Assembly: GCA_018814885.1 (NCBI GenBank)
Contig: JAHIYU010000021.1
Coordinates: 1-40,680, forward strand
Origin: a bacterium
Lineage (GTDB): Bacteria > Krumholzibacteriota > Krumholzibacteriia > LZORAL124-64-63
DNA: 40,680 bases
Reading direction: 5' to 3'
How positions within the stretch are numbered: the stretch's first letter is position 1; the number at the start of each line of letters is the position of its first letter. The notes under the pieces were generated by a model, which was not told where the DNA came from, made no database searches, and worked only from the letters and a program-made list of their open reading frames with translations. The translations under genes and the position numbers were made by a program. Positions 23,393 through 32,031 of the stretch are shown here, in pieces.

Positions 23393-24862
23393 ATGAGTGA
23401 ATTCGAAGCCAGAGCCAGACACAGTGTATGGGGCGATTCCATCGTCTTGTCTCTGCTGGTTTCGTTTTCGGCCCTTGCCAGTTATTTCGTTCTCACATGG
23501 TTAGGCTTGCTTTATTTCGTGGTCGTCCTGGGCGGAGTCATCGGCGTATTTCTGCTGTTCAAGATTTCCACCAGGGATCTTTCGATAGCCATGGTCCTCT
23601 GGTTCCTGTCCATGTCCGGTTTTCAATACTCGGTCCGACTCGCCATGCCGGGATTGCCCGACCTGTCCATCGATCGCCTGCTGTTGATCTGGATCATCAT
23701 CATGTTTCTCTTGCAGCTCGTGATCTACAAGAAGAAGCTCCAGGGACCCTTTACCGTCGACATCCTGATCATCGTCCACACCGTCTACATCTTCGTGAGC
23801 ATGATATTCTCGCGGCCGGACGCTTTCCCCGCCTGGCTCATGAGCAGTCTGGTACCCTTGTTCGCATACCTGTACGGCAGGCACATCATCAAGGCGGACA
23901 GTCAGTTACGCACAATATTCATTTTCTGTCTGGGGCTTTCCGTCTATTATTACATCACCGCGATCGGTGAACATTTCGGCTGGAGTCAGCTGGTCTGGCC
24001 CAAGGCCATTCTCGACCCGACAGTCGGCCAGTTGTGGCACCCGGGTCGTGCGCGCGGACCGGTAATGCATCCGCCCCTGTTCGGCCAGTTGATCGCCATG
24101 TTCATACCCGTCTATTTCATATTTCTGACCCGCAAGACGAGCTTGTTTGCCAAGGCTCTCCTCGCCCTCTCTTTTGTTTGCAGTCTCGTCGCTTTGCTTC
24201 TCGCCTATACGCGAGGACCATGGCTCGCTGCGTCGATCTCGTTCCTGGTCCTGGGATTGTTGAGACCCAAGTTCAGGAAGACGCTCATCGTGCTGACCCT
24301 CGTCGGCCTGTTGGTCGCCACGCTGGGGTTGTTCCGACTCGCCAACAGCGATTTTCTACAGGAACGCTTAGACGATTCGGGGACCACCGAGAATCGTTAC
24401 GCATTCTTCCTCATGAGTGCGAAAATGATCGCGGACCACCCGTTGTTCGGTGTAGGGTATTTTACGGCGAAGAATAAACACTGGCTGTACAACCAGGGAG
24501 GGTACATCCCCTTCATCGGCTATATCAGCAAGCGAGCCGGTCGAAACACGGTCCCTCATGATATATATCTGGGACGTGCGGCCGACGAGGGCCTGATCAG
24601 CATCTCCCTGTTGCTGGCCATGGGTGTGCTCGTGGGCAAGGAGTTCGTGAGGAAGTGGCGGATCGATCCTGGGGGGCGTTGGTTCAACCGTGATACCATG
24701 ACCGTGATGGCTGCGATAGCGGCCTGTTATATGGTCGGTGGCATGGTCATCGATTACCGTTATTTCGACCTGATCAACGTGATTGCCTATCTTATCATGG
24801 GTGTAATATACGGATATCCGATCGAGCCCAAACACGGTCCAGGGTACTCCGTTCATGCCTAG
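23393..24862 (+). CDS. O-antigen polymerase/ligase family membrane protein
   Basis: 489 residues with about eleven or twelve hydrophobic segments. A large loop near residues 360-400 contains NTVPHDIYLGRAADEG, the H-(D/N)-x-YL signature of Wzy/WaaL-type enzymes. In this context it most likely polymerises the lipid-linked repeat units on the periplasmic face, though ligation to a lipid cannot be excluded. I chose the ATG at 23393, preceded by AGGA; an upstream ATG in the same frame lies inside wzz. From here to 28835 the DNA is visibly richer in A and T than the flanking genes, as often seen for Wzx/Wzy-type genes spread by transfer. Confidence 0.85.
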   Translation: MSEFEARARHSVWGDSIVLSLLVSFSALASYFVLTWLGLLYFVVVLGGVIGVFLLFKISTRDLSIAMVLWFLSMSGFQYSVRLAMPGLPDLSIDRLLLIWIIIMFLLQLVIYKKKLQGPFTVDILIIVHTVYIFVSMIFSRPDAFPAWLMSSLVPLFAYLYGRHIIKADSQLRTIFIFCLGLSVYYYITAIGEHFGWSQLVWPKAILDPTVGQLWHPGRARGPVMHPPLFGQLIAMFIPVYFIFLTRKTSLFAKALLALSFVCSLVALLLAYTRGPWLAASISFLVLGLLRPKFRKTLIVLTLVGLLVATLGLFRLANSDFLQERLDDSGTTENRYAFFLMSAKMIADHPLFGVGYFTAKNKHWLYNQGGYIPFIGYISKRAGRNTVPHDIYLGRAADEGLISISLLLAMGVLVGKEFVRKWRIDPGGRWFNRDTMTVMAAIAACYMVGGMVIDYRYFDLINVIAYLIMGVIYGYPIEPKHGPGYSVHA

Positions 24863-24924
24863 GAACGTCACACCAATCCGGCCTCTGGTGGTATGTTGCG
24901 TATGTTGCCCATCGAGGTCTGAAG

Positions 24925-26496
24925 ATGATATCGAGTAATATTCGATCATTCCTGAAGAAACACCTGTTCGATGCCGAGATCCTTCGCCTGATGGCGCTGG
25001 TCTTGCTTGTCAAGCCGCTCACCATCGTTATCCAGATGCTGCTGGCCAAGTATTTCGGCGCTGGGCCACAATATGATGCGTATGCCTTGGCCATCTTCCT
25101 CGTCATGTACGTCGGCTCGGTGATCGGGAACGTGTTCACGAGCGTTATCGTCCCTTACATCATCAAACTTCGCCGTTCCCTGACGACTCACGAACTGATG
25201 GGCTTTCAGAACGCCATCACGGCCCTGTTCGGCATTCCGGCGCTGATCTTCGCGCTTCTGCTTTTGTGCTGGCCGGGTGCGGTTGTAGATGTCGCCGGCC
25301 CGGGATTGCCCGACGAAACGCGAGCGTACGCCGTCCGGATGGTGAGGCTGCTGTCGCTACCGGGCATCTTCATACTGACCGTCGCTATGGGCAAGGCGAT
25401 CCTCAATATCCACAACAAGTTCCGCCTGGCGACAAGCATGACCATGGTTAACGCCCTGATCATATTGTTCACCCTCATCGCTTTTCACGAGAGTATGGGG
25501 ATCTGGTCCATCGCCCTGGGTTTCGCGGTCTCACAAGTGATTCAGACGGTCCTGCTCTGGCTACGATCGTATTCTCTCGGGCTGGTCGTGTTCGCCAAGC
25601 CGTACCTGCCCGATGGTGTGACCGGCAAGCTGTGGTCTTTGAGCTGGGCCATGATCTTGACCCAGGCCATACTCCTGCTATATCAGCTCATCGACAAGAT
25701 GTTCGCCTCGACCCTGGAGACGGGCAGCATCTCCTCGCTGGCCTATGCCTTAACGGTCAAGACATTCGGCATCCAGCTCTTTCAATTGACTCTCATCACC
25801 GTCATGTTCACGAGGATCTCAGAGATGATCGCCGCGGGCGAGATCGCAAGATGCGGTGAATACATCAGAGACAACATCGGCCGTGTGATGCGGCTGGTGC
25901 TGCCGGCTACCCTTGTGTTCTGCCTGGCGAGCGAGGAGATCGTCAGGGTCCTTTTCCTGCGGGGCGAATTCACGGTCGCCGACGCTGAACGGACGACAAG
26001 CGTCATGGCCATGTACGTGCTCGGATTGCCGGCGCTGATCCTGAACCTGATCATCGCCCGCATTTTCCACTCCCTGCAGCGCATGAAAGAAAGAATCTGG
26101 CTGGGAATCCAGTACCTGGTGACGAACGTCGCCCTCAACGCGCTCATGATCGGTCCTCTGAAGGTGATGGGTCTCGCCCTTGCTTCATCCATCACCATCT
26201 ATTTGCACTTGATTTTGTCGTTATGGGTGCTGCGGAGATACCGGCTGGGTCTGGGCATAGACGGCTGGTTCGGTGTCTTGTTGAAGAATCACATCATCGC
26301 CGTCGGCACATATCTGATCTACCTGGCGACCGGTTTCGGGCGATTCATGTCGGCCTGGTCGATTCACGGCACCAACGCCGGAGACATCGTCATCGGCATC
26401 TGCAAGGGTGCTTTCGTGTTCATCGTCTACTTGGGGCTGTTCCTGGTATGGCGGGCCATGACTGCGCGGCGCAGTGCCGGTCGATATCGACACTGA
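24925..26496 (+). CDS. MurJ/MviN-like lipid-linked oligosaccharide flippase
   Basis: 523 residues, almost wholly hydrophobic with about 14 membrane segments. The pattern matches the MurJ branch of the MOP flippases: an N-terminal AKYFGAGPQYDAYALA (an alpha-helical turn like MurJ's G-x-x-x-D-A), a central IDKMFASTLETGSISSLAYA, and EIVRVLFLRGEFTVADAERT, typical of MurJ (LF-x-RG-x-F). It sits where a Wzx flippase would be expected, so it probably flips the polysaccharide repeat unit rather than peptidoglycan lipid II, but this is inference. The ATG has GAGG 7 bases upstream. The region of 62 bases before it holds no other gene. Confidence 0.88.
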   Translation: MISSNIRSFLKKHLFDAEILRLMALVLLVKPLTIVIQMLLAKYFGAGPQYDAYALAIFLVMYVGSVIGNVFTSVIVPYIIKLRRSLTTHELMGFQNAITALFGIPALIFALLLLCWPGAVVDVAGPGLPDETRAYAVRMVRLLSLPGIFILTVAMGKAILNIHNKFRLATSMTMVNALIILFTLIAFHESMGIWSIALGFAVSQVIQTVLLWLRSYSLGLVVFAKPYLPDGVTGKLWSLSWAMILTQAILLLYQLIDKMFASTLETGSISSLAYALTVKTFGIQLFQLTLITVMFTRISEMIAAGEIARCGEYIRDNIGRVMRLVLPATLVFCLASEEIVRVLFLRGEFTVADAERTTSVMAMYVLGLPALILNLIIARIFHSLQRMKERIWLGIQYLVTNVALNALMIGPLKVMGLALASSITIYLHLILSLWVLRRYRLGLGIDGWFGVLLKNHIIAVGTYLIYLATGFGRFMSAWSIHGTNAGDIVIGICKGAFVFIVYLGLFLVWRAMTARRSAGRYRH

Positions 26497-26834
26497 TCTG
26501 ATGTTCCCGGATGAGTCTCATTCTAATCTCGATGGCTCAGCCAGTTTTCAAGCGCATCGACGACACGCTGCTGTGTGAGCGCCAAGATCCCTTGTTATGC
26601 ATGGCTTCACGCAGTGTCAGGTCGCCTGCGTCGTCGACCCTGTTCCCAGGGCGGGGCTCCGTTCGGATTGAGTTGTTGATATCAAATCATGGGTGTGCGA
26701 GACTGACAACCATGGTGCACCTCGCTTGGATTCGGCATTGGATTTCCATATCCATTTATGCCCAATCCTCCCGTGGGTGCATTGGCCTTTATCGGGCTGA
26801 TGCCGTGAACCAATTGGGTTGAAAGGGAACAAAG
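26497..26834. other. Intergenic region without a recognisable gene
   Basis: The 338 bases between the flippase and the sulfatase-fold gene contain only short open frames without plausible starts or similarity. A perfect 10-base palindrome TTGATATCAA lies at 26676-26685. A weak promoter-like pair (TTGGAT, 17 bases, TATCCA) occurs about 90 bases upstream of the next gene. A small CCCTG/CAGGG hairpin is present near 26638-26652. Composition is lower in GC than the window average. Confidence 0.4.
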
Positions 26835-28835
26835 ATGGCTAGTGAACAAAAGGCCCGATCGGGACAGGTCATGCTAAGACTGTTTGCTGTTGCACTGGGA
26901 TTCTTCCTGGCTGACATGGTACTCTTGTTTTTCCGCGCTCCCGGATTGCTGTCCCCCGCCAACTGGACCGGAGCGCTGAATCTCCTGGGAACCGGCATTC
27001 TGTTGTATGCTGTCTACTTTCTGATGATGCTCGGATTCTTAGTCATGCTCACCGCAGGAAACTTCATATTAAGATTGAAATTCGATATGAACTCCTTGGC
27101 AATCCTTACCGTCATCCTTACTCCGTTTTATATCTACATCCAGGACCGCATACTTATTTCAGTTCTAGGAATCTACATCAATCCGGCTGACCCGTATTTC
27201 TATGTACCGGTTCTGATTGCCATGGCCGTGCTGTTGATATTCCTGGCCCTTGTCCGGCTTGTCCTTTCCCGTGTCCCGTTCAACCTTACAGCCTTGCATC
27301 GTGCCTTCAGCTGGCCGGGGCTGACCGGAACGGCGTTTGCGATGTTCATGATCTACGCCCTGATCTGGGGCCCGCGAATGAATGTGCTGAGTCTATTCGA
27401 CGCCGACCAGCAACGCGCTCCGGAGATGGAGTACAGCGTCGAAGCCCCAGGCCGGGCCGCCGACGAAGCGCCGAACTTCATCGTCGTCAAGATCGAGGCT
27501 TTCCGTCGCGACGAGTTCACACGGCAGAACGTTCCATTCCTCTGGCAACTGGCACAGGACAATACTTGGTTCTCCAACTACCACGTCGTGGCGTCTGCAA
27601 CACGGCCGTCGGTAACTTCGTTTTTCACTTCTTTGTACCCGGCACAACACGGCTGCTACAATCTGGCGGTCGGAAAGTCCGACAATGGCGACCAGACAAC
27701 TGTTAAGGTATCCGAAGCGATCAACTGCCTGCCCAGGATTCTGCAGGAGAACGGTTACCGGACCGAGATGTTCACCTCCAACACCTTGGCTACCGATCCC
27801 GTATTCGGATTTCAAAAAGTACTTCGCAGATTCAGCTCCGTCGCCCCATATGAATTCAAAATCCCGGCCCCAGAATCGTTTGTCGGTTACAGTTTCCTGC
27901 GCCGGCGGTTGAACATGTTCCGGATCTTCAACATCTTCGCATTCAGCCCGGAACACTCTCCCAGCTACTTCGACGCACCACGCCTGAACACTGCCATCCA
28001 ACAGTCCCTGAAGCAGTCCACCGACAGCCCCGTGATGATGTACATCCACTACATGGAACCGCACATGCCGTACTACCATCACCCGTACGTGCCCTTGCAA
28101 ATCATCAATTACTCAGCGACCCGCAAGGATGAAGTGCAGTCGGCCTATCGCGAGGAACTCTCCGCCATCGACAGGTCCATCGCCGGGCTGTTCGAACTGT
28201 TCGATGAAAACGGCATTCTGGACAACAGCTGGATCCTGATCACTGCCGACCATGGAGAGGAGTTCCTGGACCACAAGAAGTGGGGTCATGGAAAATCCGT
28301 CTTCCCGGAGATTCTCTGTGTGCCCGCAATCCTGGTCGAGCCTGTTTCGCAGAGGAAATCACAGGTTATCGACTCGGTTGTCGAGAGCATCGACATCATG
28401 CCGACTTTTGCCGATATCGCCGACATTCCTGTCGACGAGTACTGGGAGGGCGAGTCGCTGGTACCCCTGATCTCCGGTACGGACACGACCGGCACCAATC
28501 TCGCGCTCGCCCAGTTCGATGACAAAAAACAGCTCTGGTCATCGGCAATCTCCGGCAATTGGCAGGTCATATTCCGGGAACCGTCCGGTGCGGAGGAGCT
28601 GGACCATTCGGACCGCCTGGCCAAACGCAAGGTCATGCTGTTCGACCTCGCTGAGGACCCGTTGGCTCAGAATGACCTATCCGAAACGAAATCGGACAAG
28701 GCGACCGAGATGACGACTCTGCTTGAGGGTGAGTTGGCGCGGTTTGAAATCAGCGCGCCTCTGTTCAGGGGCGAAGAACAGAAGATCGACCCTGAACAAA
28801 TGAAGCAATTGCGCGCACTTGGATACGTCGACTAG
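26835..28835 (+). CDS. Membrane sulfatase/LtaS-like alkaline-phosphatase-superfamily enzyme
   Basis: 666 residues. Four or five membrane helices occupy residues 15-180, followed by a periplasmic alkaline-phosphatase-superfamily domain (213-620), the layout of LtaS- and EptA-type phospho-transferases. Metal and catalytic landmarks are VVKIEAFRRDEF (a Glu, E221, where the first metal Asp is usual), SATRPSVTSFFTSLYPAQHG with a probable Thr nucleophile (T256), ITADHGEEF (D472, H473) and WGHG (H485). The tail MKQLRALGYVD is common at the end of bacterial sulfatase-like proteins. There is no Cys-x-P-x-R, so it is not a formylglycine sulfatase. It may transfer or remove a phospho-substituent on the surface glycan. 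The ATG has AAGGGA 8 bases upstream. Confidence 0.82.
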   Translation: MASEQKARSGQVMLRLFAVALGFFLADMVLLFFRAPGLLSPANWTGALNLLGTGILLYAVYFLMMLGFLVMLTAGNFILRLKFDMNSLAILTVILTPFYIYIQDRILISVLGIYINPADPYFYVPVLIAMAVLLIFLALVRLVLSRVPFNLTALHRAFSWPGLTGTAFAMFMIYALIWGPRMNVLSLFDADQQRAPEMEYSVEAPGRAADEAPNFIVVKIEAFRRDEFTRQNVPFLWQLAQDNTWFSNYHVVASATRPSVTSFFTSLYPAQHGCYNLAVGKSDNGDQTTVKVSEAINCLPRILQENGYRTEMFTSNTLATDPVFGFQKVLRRFSSVAPYEFKIPAPESFVGYSFLRRRLNMFRIFNIFAFSPEHSPSYFDAPRLNTAIQQSLKQSTDSPVMMYIHYMEPHMPYYHHPYVPLQIINYSATRKDEVQSAYREELSAIDRSIAGLFELFDENGILDNSWILITADHGEEFLDHKKWGHGKSVFPEILCVPAILVEPVSQRKSQVIDSVVESIDIMPTFADIADIPVDEYWEGESLVPLISGTDTTGTNLALAQFDDKKQLWSSAISGNWQVIFREPSGAEELDHSDRLAKRKVMLFDLAEDPLAQNDLSETKSDKATEMTTLLEGELARFEISAPLFRGEEQKIDPEQMKQLRALGYVD

Positions 28836-29002
28836 AACCTGGAATATGGAGAGGCTTCAGTGGGAACGACAGACTAATCATTGCCCTGCCGTCGATCATC
28901 AAGTACCTTCTCCCGGATGCTTTTAGGGTGTTTGGCCGTTGCACAGGCTTACCGGGTCTGTCTGCGCCGCATGCGGATTTGCCATAGAACCGAAGATTGG
29001 CC

Positions 29003-30826
29003 ATGTATCACGAGCATTTCGGCTTTTTCACGGCTCCGTTCTCCCTGAGCCCTCACCTGCAGTTCCTCTTCAGGTCGAGTGCGTTCGAGGAGACGATGGC
29101 CCATCTGGTGTACGGCCTCGAGGGCGGCGAGGACATCATCCTCATCACCGGTGAGATCGGTACAGGCAAGACCCTGGCGCTGTACAACCTGTCCCAGCAC
29201 ATCTCCAAGACCTACCGGATCGCCCTGATCAACGTCACGCAACTGGATTTCCGCGAACTGCTCAAGATGCTGCTGTCCGAACTGGGCGTGCAGGTGCCGG
29301 CGGCGGCCGACCGCGCCGACCTGTTGAGCGCGCTTAAGGCGGAGCTGGTGGCGACCATGCGCCGCGGGCAGCGCCTGCTGCTGATCATCGACGAGGCCCA
29401 GAATCTCGACGACGCCACCATGGAGGGCGTCCGGCTGTTGACCAACCTGGGGCCGCCCGAGGAGCAGGCGCTCCAGGTTGTGCTGTCGGGACAGCCCGGA
29501 CTGCGCACCAAGATCAACTCGCCGCAGCTGGCCCAGGTGCGTCAGCGGATCAGGGTCCATTACCATCTCGACAAGCTGGGTCCCGAGGAGACGGCCGACT
29601 ATCTCGAACACCGCGTCAGGGTGGCCGGCTGCGACCGCAAGCTGTTCCGCAAGGACGCGATCAAACGCATCCATGCGCTCAGCGATGGCATCCCGCGCCT
29701 CGTGAACGTGATCGCGGACAGGGCCCTGCTGGCCGCCTACGTGGACGGCGACGACGAGGTGCACCTGCATCACGTGGAGGAGGACACCTCGCTCGCCAAG
29801 TCGCCCACCGCGGAATCGATCGCCGCGGCGATCGCCGCACGGTCCTCCGAGTCTCCGCCCCCTCCCGTGCCGGAGCCGAAGCCGAAACCCGAGCCTGCAA
29901 CCGCGCCCTCTGTCGCCGACGACGGACCGCAGCCCTCCGACGACGAGCTGGACGAGATCACCGAAGCCGCCCTGGCCGCCTCCGCCGCAGCCATCGAGGA
30001 CGAACGCGAGGGGCCCGACACGATCGAGTCCCCCGCCGGGGCGGACGGCGAGGTTGATGCCCCCGCGGTTTCGGCCGCAGTCGTTGCGGGCGGTGACGAG
30101 GACGAAAGCGTAGATGTCGAGACGGAGATGTCCGCGCCGATGGCGGTCAAGCGTCGTACCCGTGGCGCGCGGCGTATCCTCGTGTCGGCCCTGATAATCG
30201 GGGCGGTTTCTGTCGCCGCACTGGGCCTGCTGGCCCATCGCCAGGGCATTATCAAACTGCCTCTGCTCCCAGAACCCCGTCCTGTCGCCGAGGCCGACGA
30301 AGGCGTTGCTGACAACGGTTTCACCACCGGAATCGTGGACCGATTGCAGGGCGTTGCGCCCTTCGATTCGGTCGGCGCCGTCGCGGCCGGGCTTGACGAC
30401 AGCCTCGCCGTTGCCGGGAACGAAGGACTTGTCGCCGGGGAAGTCACCGATACCCTTTCGGTGGGGGAACCCGCCCCGCTGCCCGTCGACGAGGATGAGC
30501 CGGCTCCGCGGATCGCGGACGAGATGGCAACCGACGCAGGCGCCGGACTTGACGAGACTCCGGCGGCCAGGGAACTGCCCGCGCCGCCGCCGGGTCTTTA
30601 CGTCCATGTGGGTTCGTTCCGAGATATCGAGCGTGCCCGGATTTTCGCCGCCGAATGCGCAGGCCACGATATGCCGACGCAAGTCATGGCTGTCACGATC
30701 GACGGCCAGCTCTGGTACCGGGTACATGTGGGGCCGTACGCGGATCAGGCGGATGCGCAACAAGCCCAGGCCGTGGTGCAAGGCAATAGGCTTTCCACCT
30801 GGACCATGATCGTCAGGATCCGCTGA
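29003..30826 (+). CDS. ExeA/GspA-type AAA ATPase with membrane helix and SPOR domain
   Basis: 607 residues. Residues 1-260 are an ExeA-type ATPase (MYHEHFGFFTAPFSLSPH start; Walker A GEIGTGKT, 50-57; Walker B LLIIDEAQNL with D130-E131), the kind found with type II secretion and with EPS/exosortase loci. A Pro/Glu/Ala-rich linker (about 265-385) leads to one membrane helix (about 391-411), a second disordered linker, and a C-terminal SPOR domain (about 525-605: YVHVGSFRDIERARIFA, YRVHVGPYADQADAQ). SPOR domains bind peptidoglycan lacking stem peptides. The protein should therefore couple cytoplasmic ATP hydrolysis to a cell-wall site. The ATG at 29003 fits family starts better than the TTG at 28997. 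The next gene starts 2 bases downstream. Confidence 0.88.
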   Translation: MYHEHFGFFTAPFSLSPHLQFLFRSSAFEETMAHLVYGLEGGEDIILITGEIGTGKTLALYNLSQHISKTYRIALINVTQLDFRELLKMLLSELGVQVPAAADRADLLSALKAELVATMRRGQRLLLIIDEAQNLDDATMEGVRLLTNLGPPEEQALQVVLSGQPGLRTKINSPQLAQVRQRIRVHYHLDKLGPEETADYLEHRVRVAGCDRKLFRKDAIKRIHALSDGIPRLVNVIADRALLAAYVDGDDEVHLHHVEEDTSLAKSPTAESIAAAIAARSSESPPPPVPEPKPKPEPATAPSVADDGPQPSDDELDEITEAALAASAAAIEDEREGPDTIESPAGADGEVDAPAVSAAVVAGGDEDESVDVETEMSAPMAVKRRTRGARRILVSALIIGAVSVAALGLLAHRQGIIKLPLLPEPRPVAEADEGVADNGFTTGIVDRLQGVAPFDSVGAVAAGLDDSLAVAGNEGLVAGEVTDTLSVGEPAPLPVDEDEPAPRIADEMATDAGAGLDETPAARELPAPPPGLYVHVGSFRDIERARIFAAECAGHDMPTQVMAVTIDGQLWYRVHVGPYADQADAQQAQAVVQGNRLSTWTMIVRIR

Positions 30827-30828
30827 CG

Positions 30829-32031
30829 ATGGCCGGGCGCGCGGACGGTCGCCCACTGGTCTCGGCCCAGCTGGTAGGCGCCCTCCAGATGGGCGGTGCC
30901 GAACATCTCGCGGTCCAGATCGCCAACGCCCGCGCCGTCGCCGGCGACCGATCCCACCTGTATGTGATGGGCGGCCCTGGCCCTCTTTCGGCCAAGATCT
31001 CGCCCGCCGTGACGGTGCGTTATTTCGACCATCGCGTGGCGTCCCCAGCCCGTCCCTGGCGATGTCTCGTCTCCGTTCGCGAGGGATACCGCCTGCTCGC
31101 CGCCTCCCTCGCCGCCGACGGCGTCGACGTGTTGCAGAGCCATCTACCCGGAGCCAATTTCTGGGGTCTGCTGCTGTCGAGGCGGAGACGGTGCGCGGTC
31201 GTCCCCACGGTGCACAACAACCGGGAATTCGCCTACGGCGACACGGCCAATCCTCTCCGGACCCGGATGCGCCACTGGGCCTACCGGCGCATGCTGAAAG
31301 ACTGTAATGCGGTCGTCGCCGTGTCGGAGAAAGTGAAGGCCTCGTTGCTGGTTGAACTGGGCGTGGGGGAGGCCGCCGCCGACCGGCTGGTCGTGATACC
31401 CAATGGTGTGAGCGAACCGCCACCCCTGGCATCCGACGAGCTTACGCGAATCAGGGCGCGCTTCGGCTGCGGCGAGGGCGAATTCCTGGCCTTGGCGGCG
31501 GGGCGGCACGACGCGCAGAAGAATTACCGTACGCTGATCGAAACCATGGTCCTGCTCCTGGCAAGGGGGGTCCCATTGCGCCTGGTGCTGGCGGGCGAGG
31601 GGCCGCTGAGCGAGGAACACCGACGGCTGTGCGACGAGTCGGGTCTGTCGGCGCGAGTGGTCATGCCCGGCAATCTGGACGACCTGTCCCGGGTGATGCA
31701 GTCCGCCGACTGCTTCGTCATGTCGTCGCTTTGGGAAGGCCTGCCGTTGGTAATGTTGGAGGCGATGGCCGCCGGCCTGCCTGTCGCGGGGACCCGCATT
31801 CCCGGCATCGAAGATGTGATCGAGGACGGCGTCAACGGCGTCCTGGCCGATCCCGCGGACGCGGCCGGACTCGCCGACGCCGTCGCGCGCCTGGCCGCCG
31901 ATGCAGACCTGCGCGCCCGGTGCCGCGCGTCCGCCCTGGCGTCCGTACGACGCGATTATTCCCTCGACAGGGTCAGCCGGGATCTGGGCGACCTCTACCA
32001 CCGCGTCGCCGGCACCGCAGGAAAGTCATGA
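30829..32031 (+). CDS. Family 4 glycosyltransferase
   Basis: 400 residues, clear GT4 enzyme. The N-terminal acceptor domain has QLVGALQMGGAEHLAVQ, the C-terminal donor domain has AAGRHDAQKNYRTLIE, VVMPGNLDDLSRVMQSADCFVMSSLWEGLPLVMLEAMAAGLPV (with the E-x7-E motif) and GVLADPADAAGLADAV. It probably acts on the same surface glycan. The ATG is two bases after the ATPase stop, with little ribosome-site sequence, so translation is likely coupled. Its TGA overlaps the mqnA ATG (ATGA), which joins polysaccharide and menaquinone genes in one transcript. Confidence 0.9.
   Translation: MAGRADGRPLVSAQLVGALQMGGAEHLAVQIANARAVAGDRSHLYVMGGPGPLSAKISPAVTVRYFDHRVASPARPWRCLVSVREGYRLLAASLAADGVDVLQSHLPGANFWGLLLSRRRRCAVVPTVHNNREFAYGDTANPLRTRMRHWAYRRMLKDCNAVVAVSEKVKASLLVELGVGEAAADRLVVIPNGVSEPPPLASDELTRIRARFGCGEGEFLALAAGRHDAQKNYRTLIETMVLLLARGVPLRLVLAGEGPLSEEHRRLCDESGLSARVVMPGNLDDLSRVMQSADCFVMSSLWEGLPLVMLEAMAAGLPVAGTRIPGIEDVIEDGVNGVLADPADAAGLADAVARLAADADLRARCRASALASVRRDYSLDRVSRDLGDLYHRVAGTAGKS

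Noticed and set aside
26676..26685. Palindrome TTGATATCAA as an operator
   Set aside because: It is a single short palindrome about 150 bases from the next start with no second copy or overlapping promoter of quality, so chance is sufficient.
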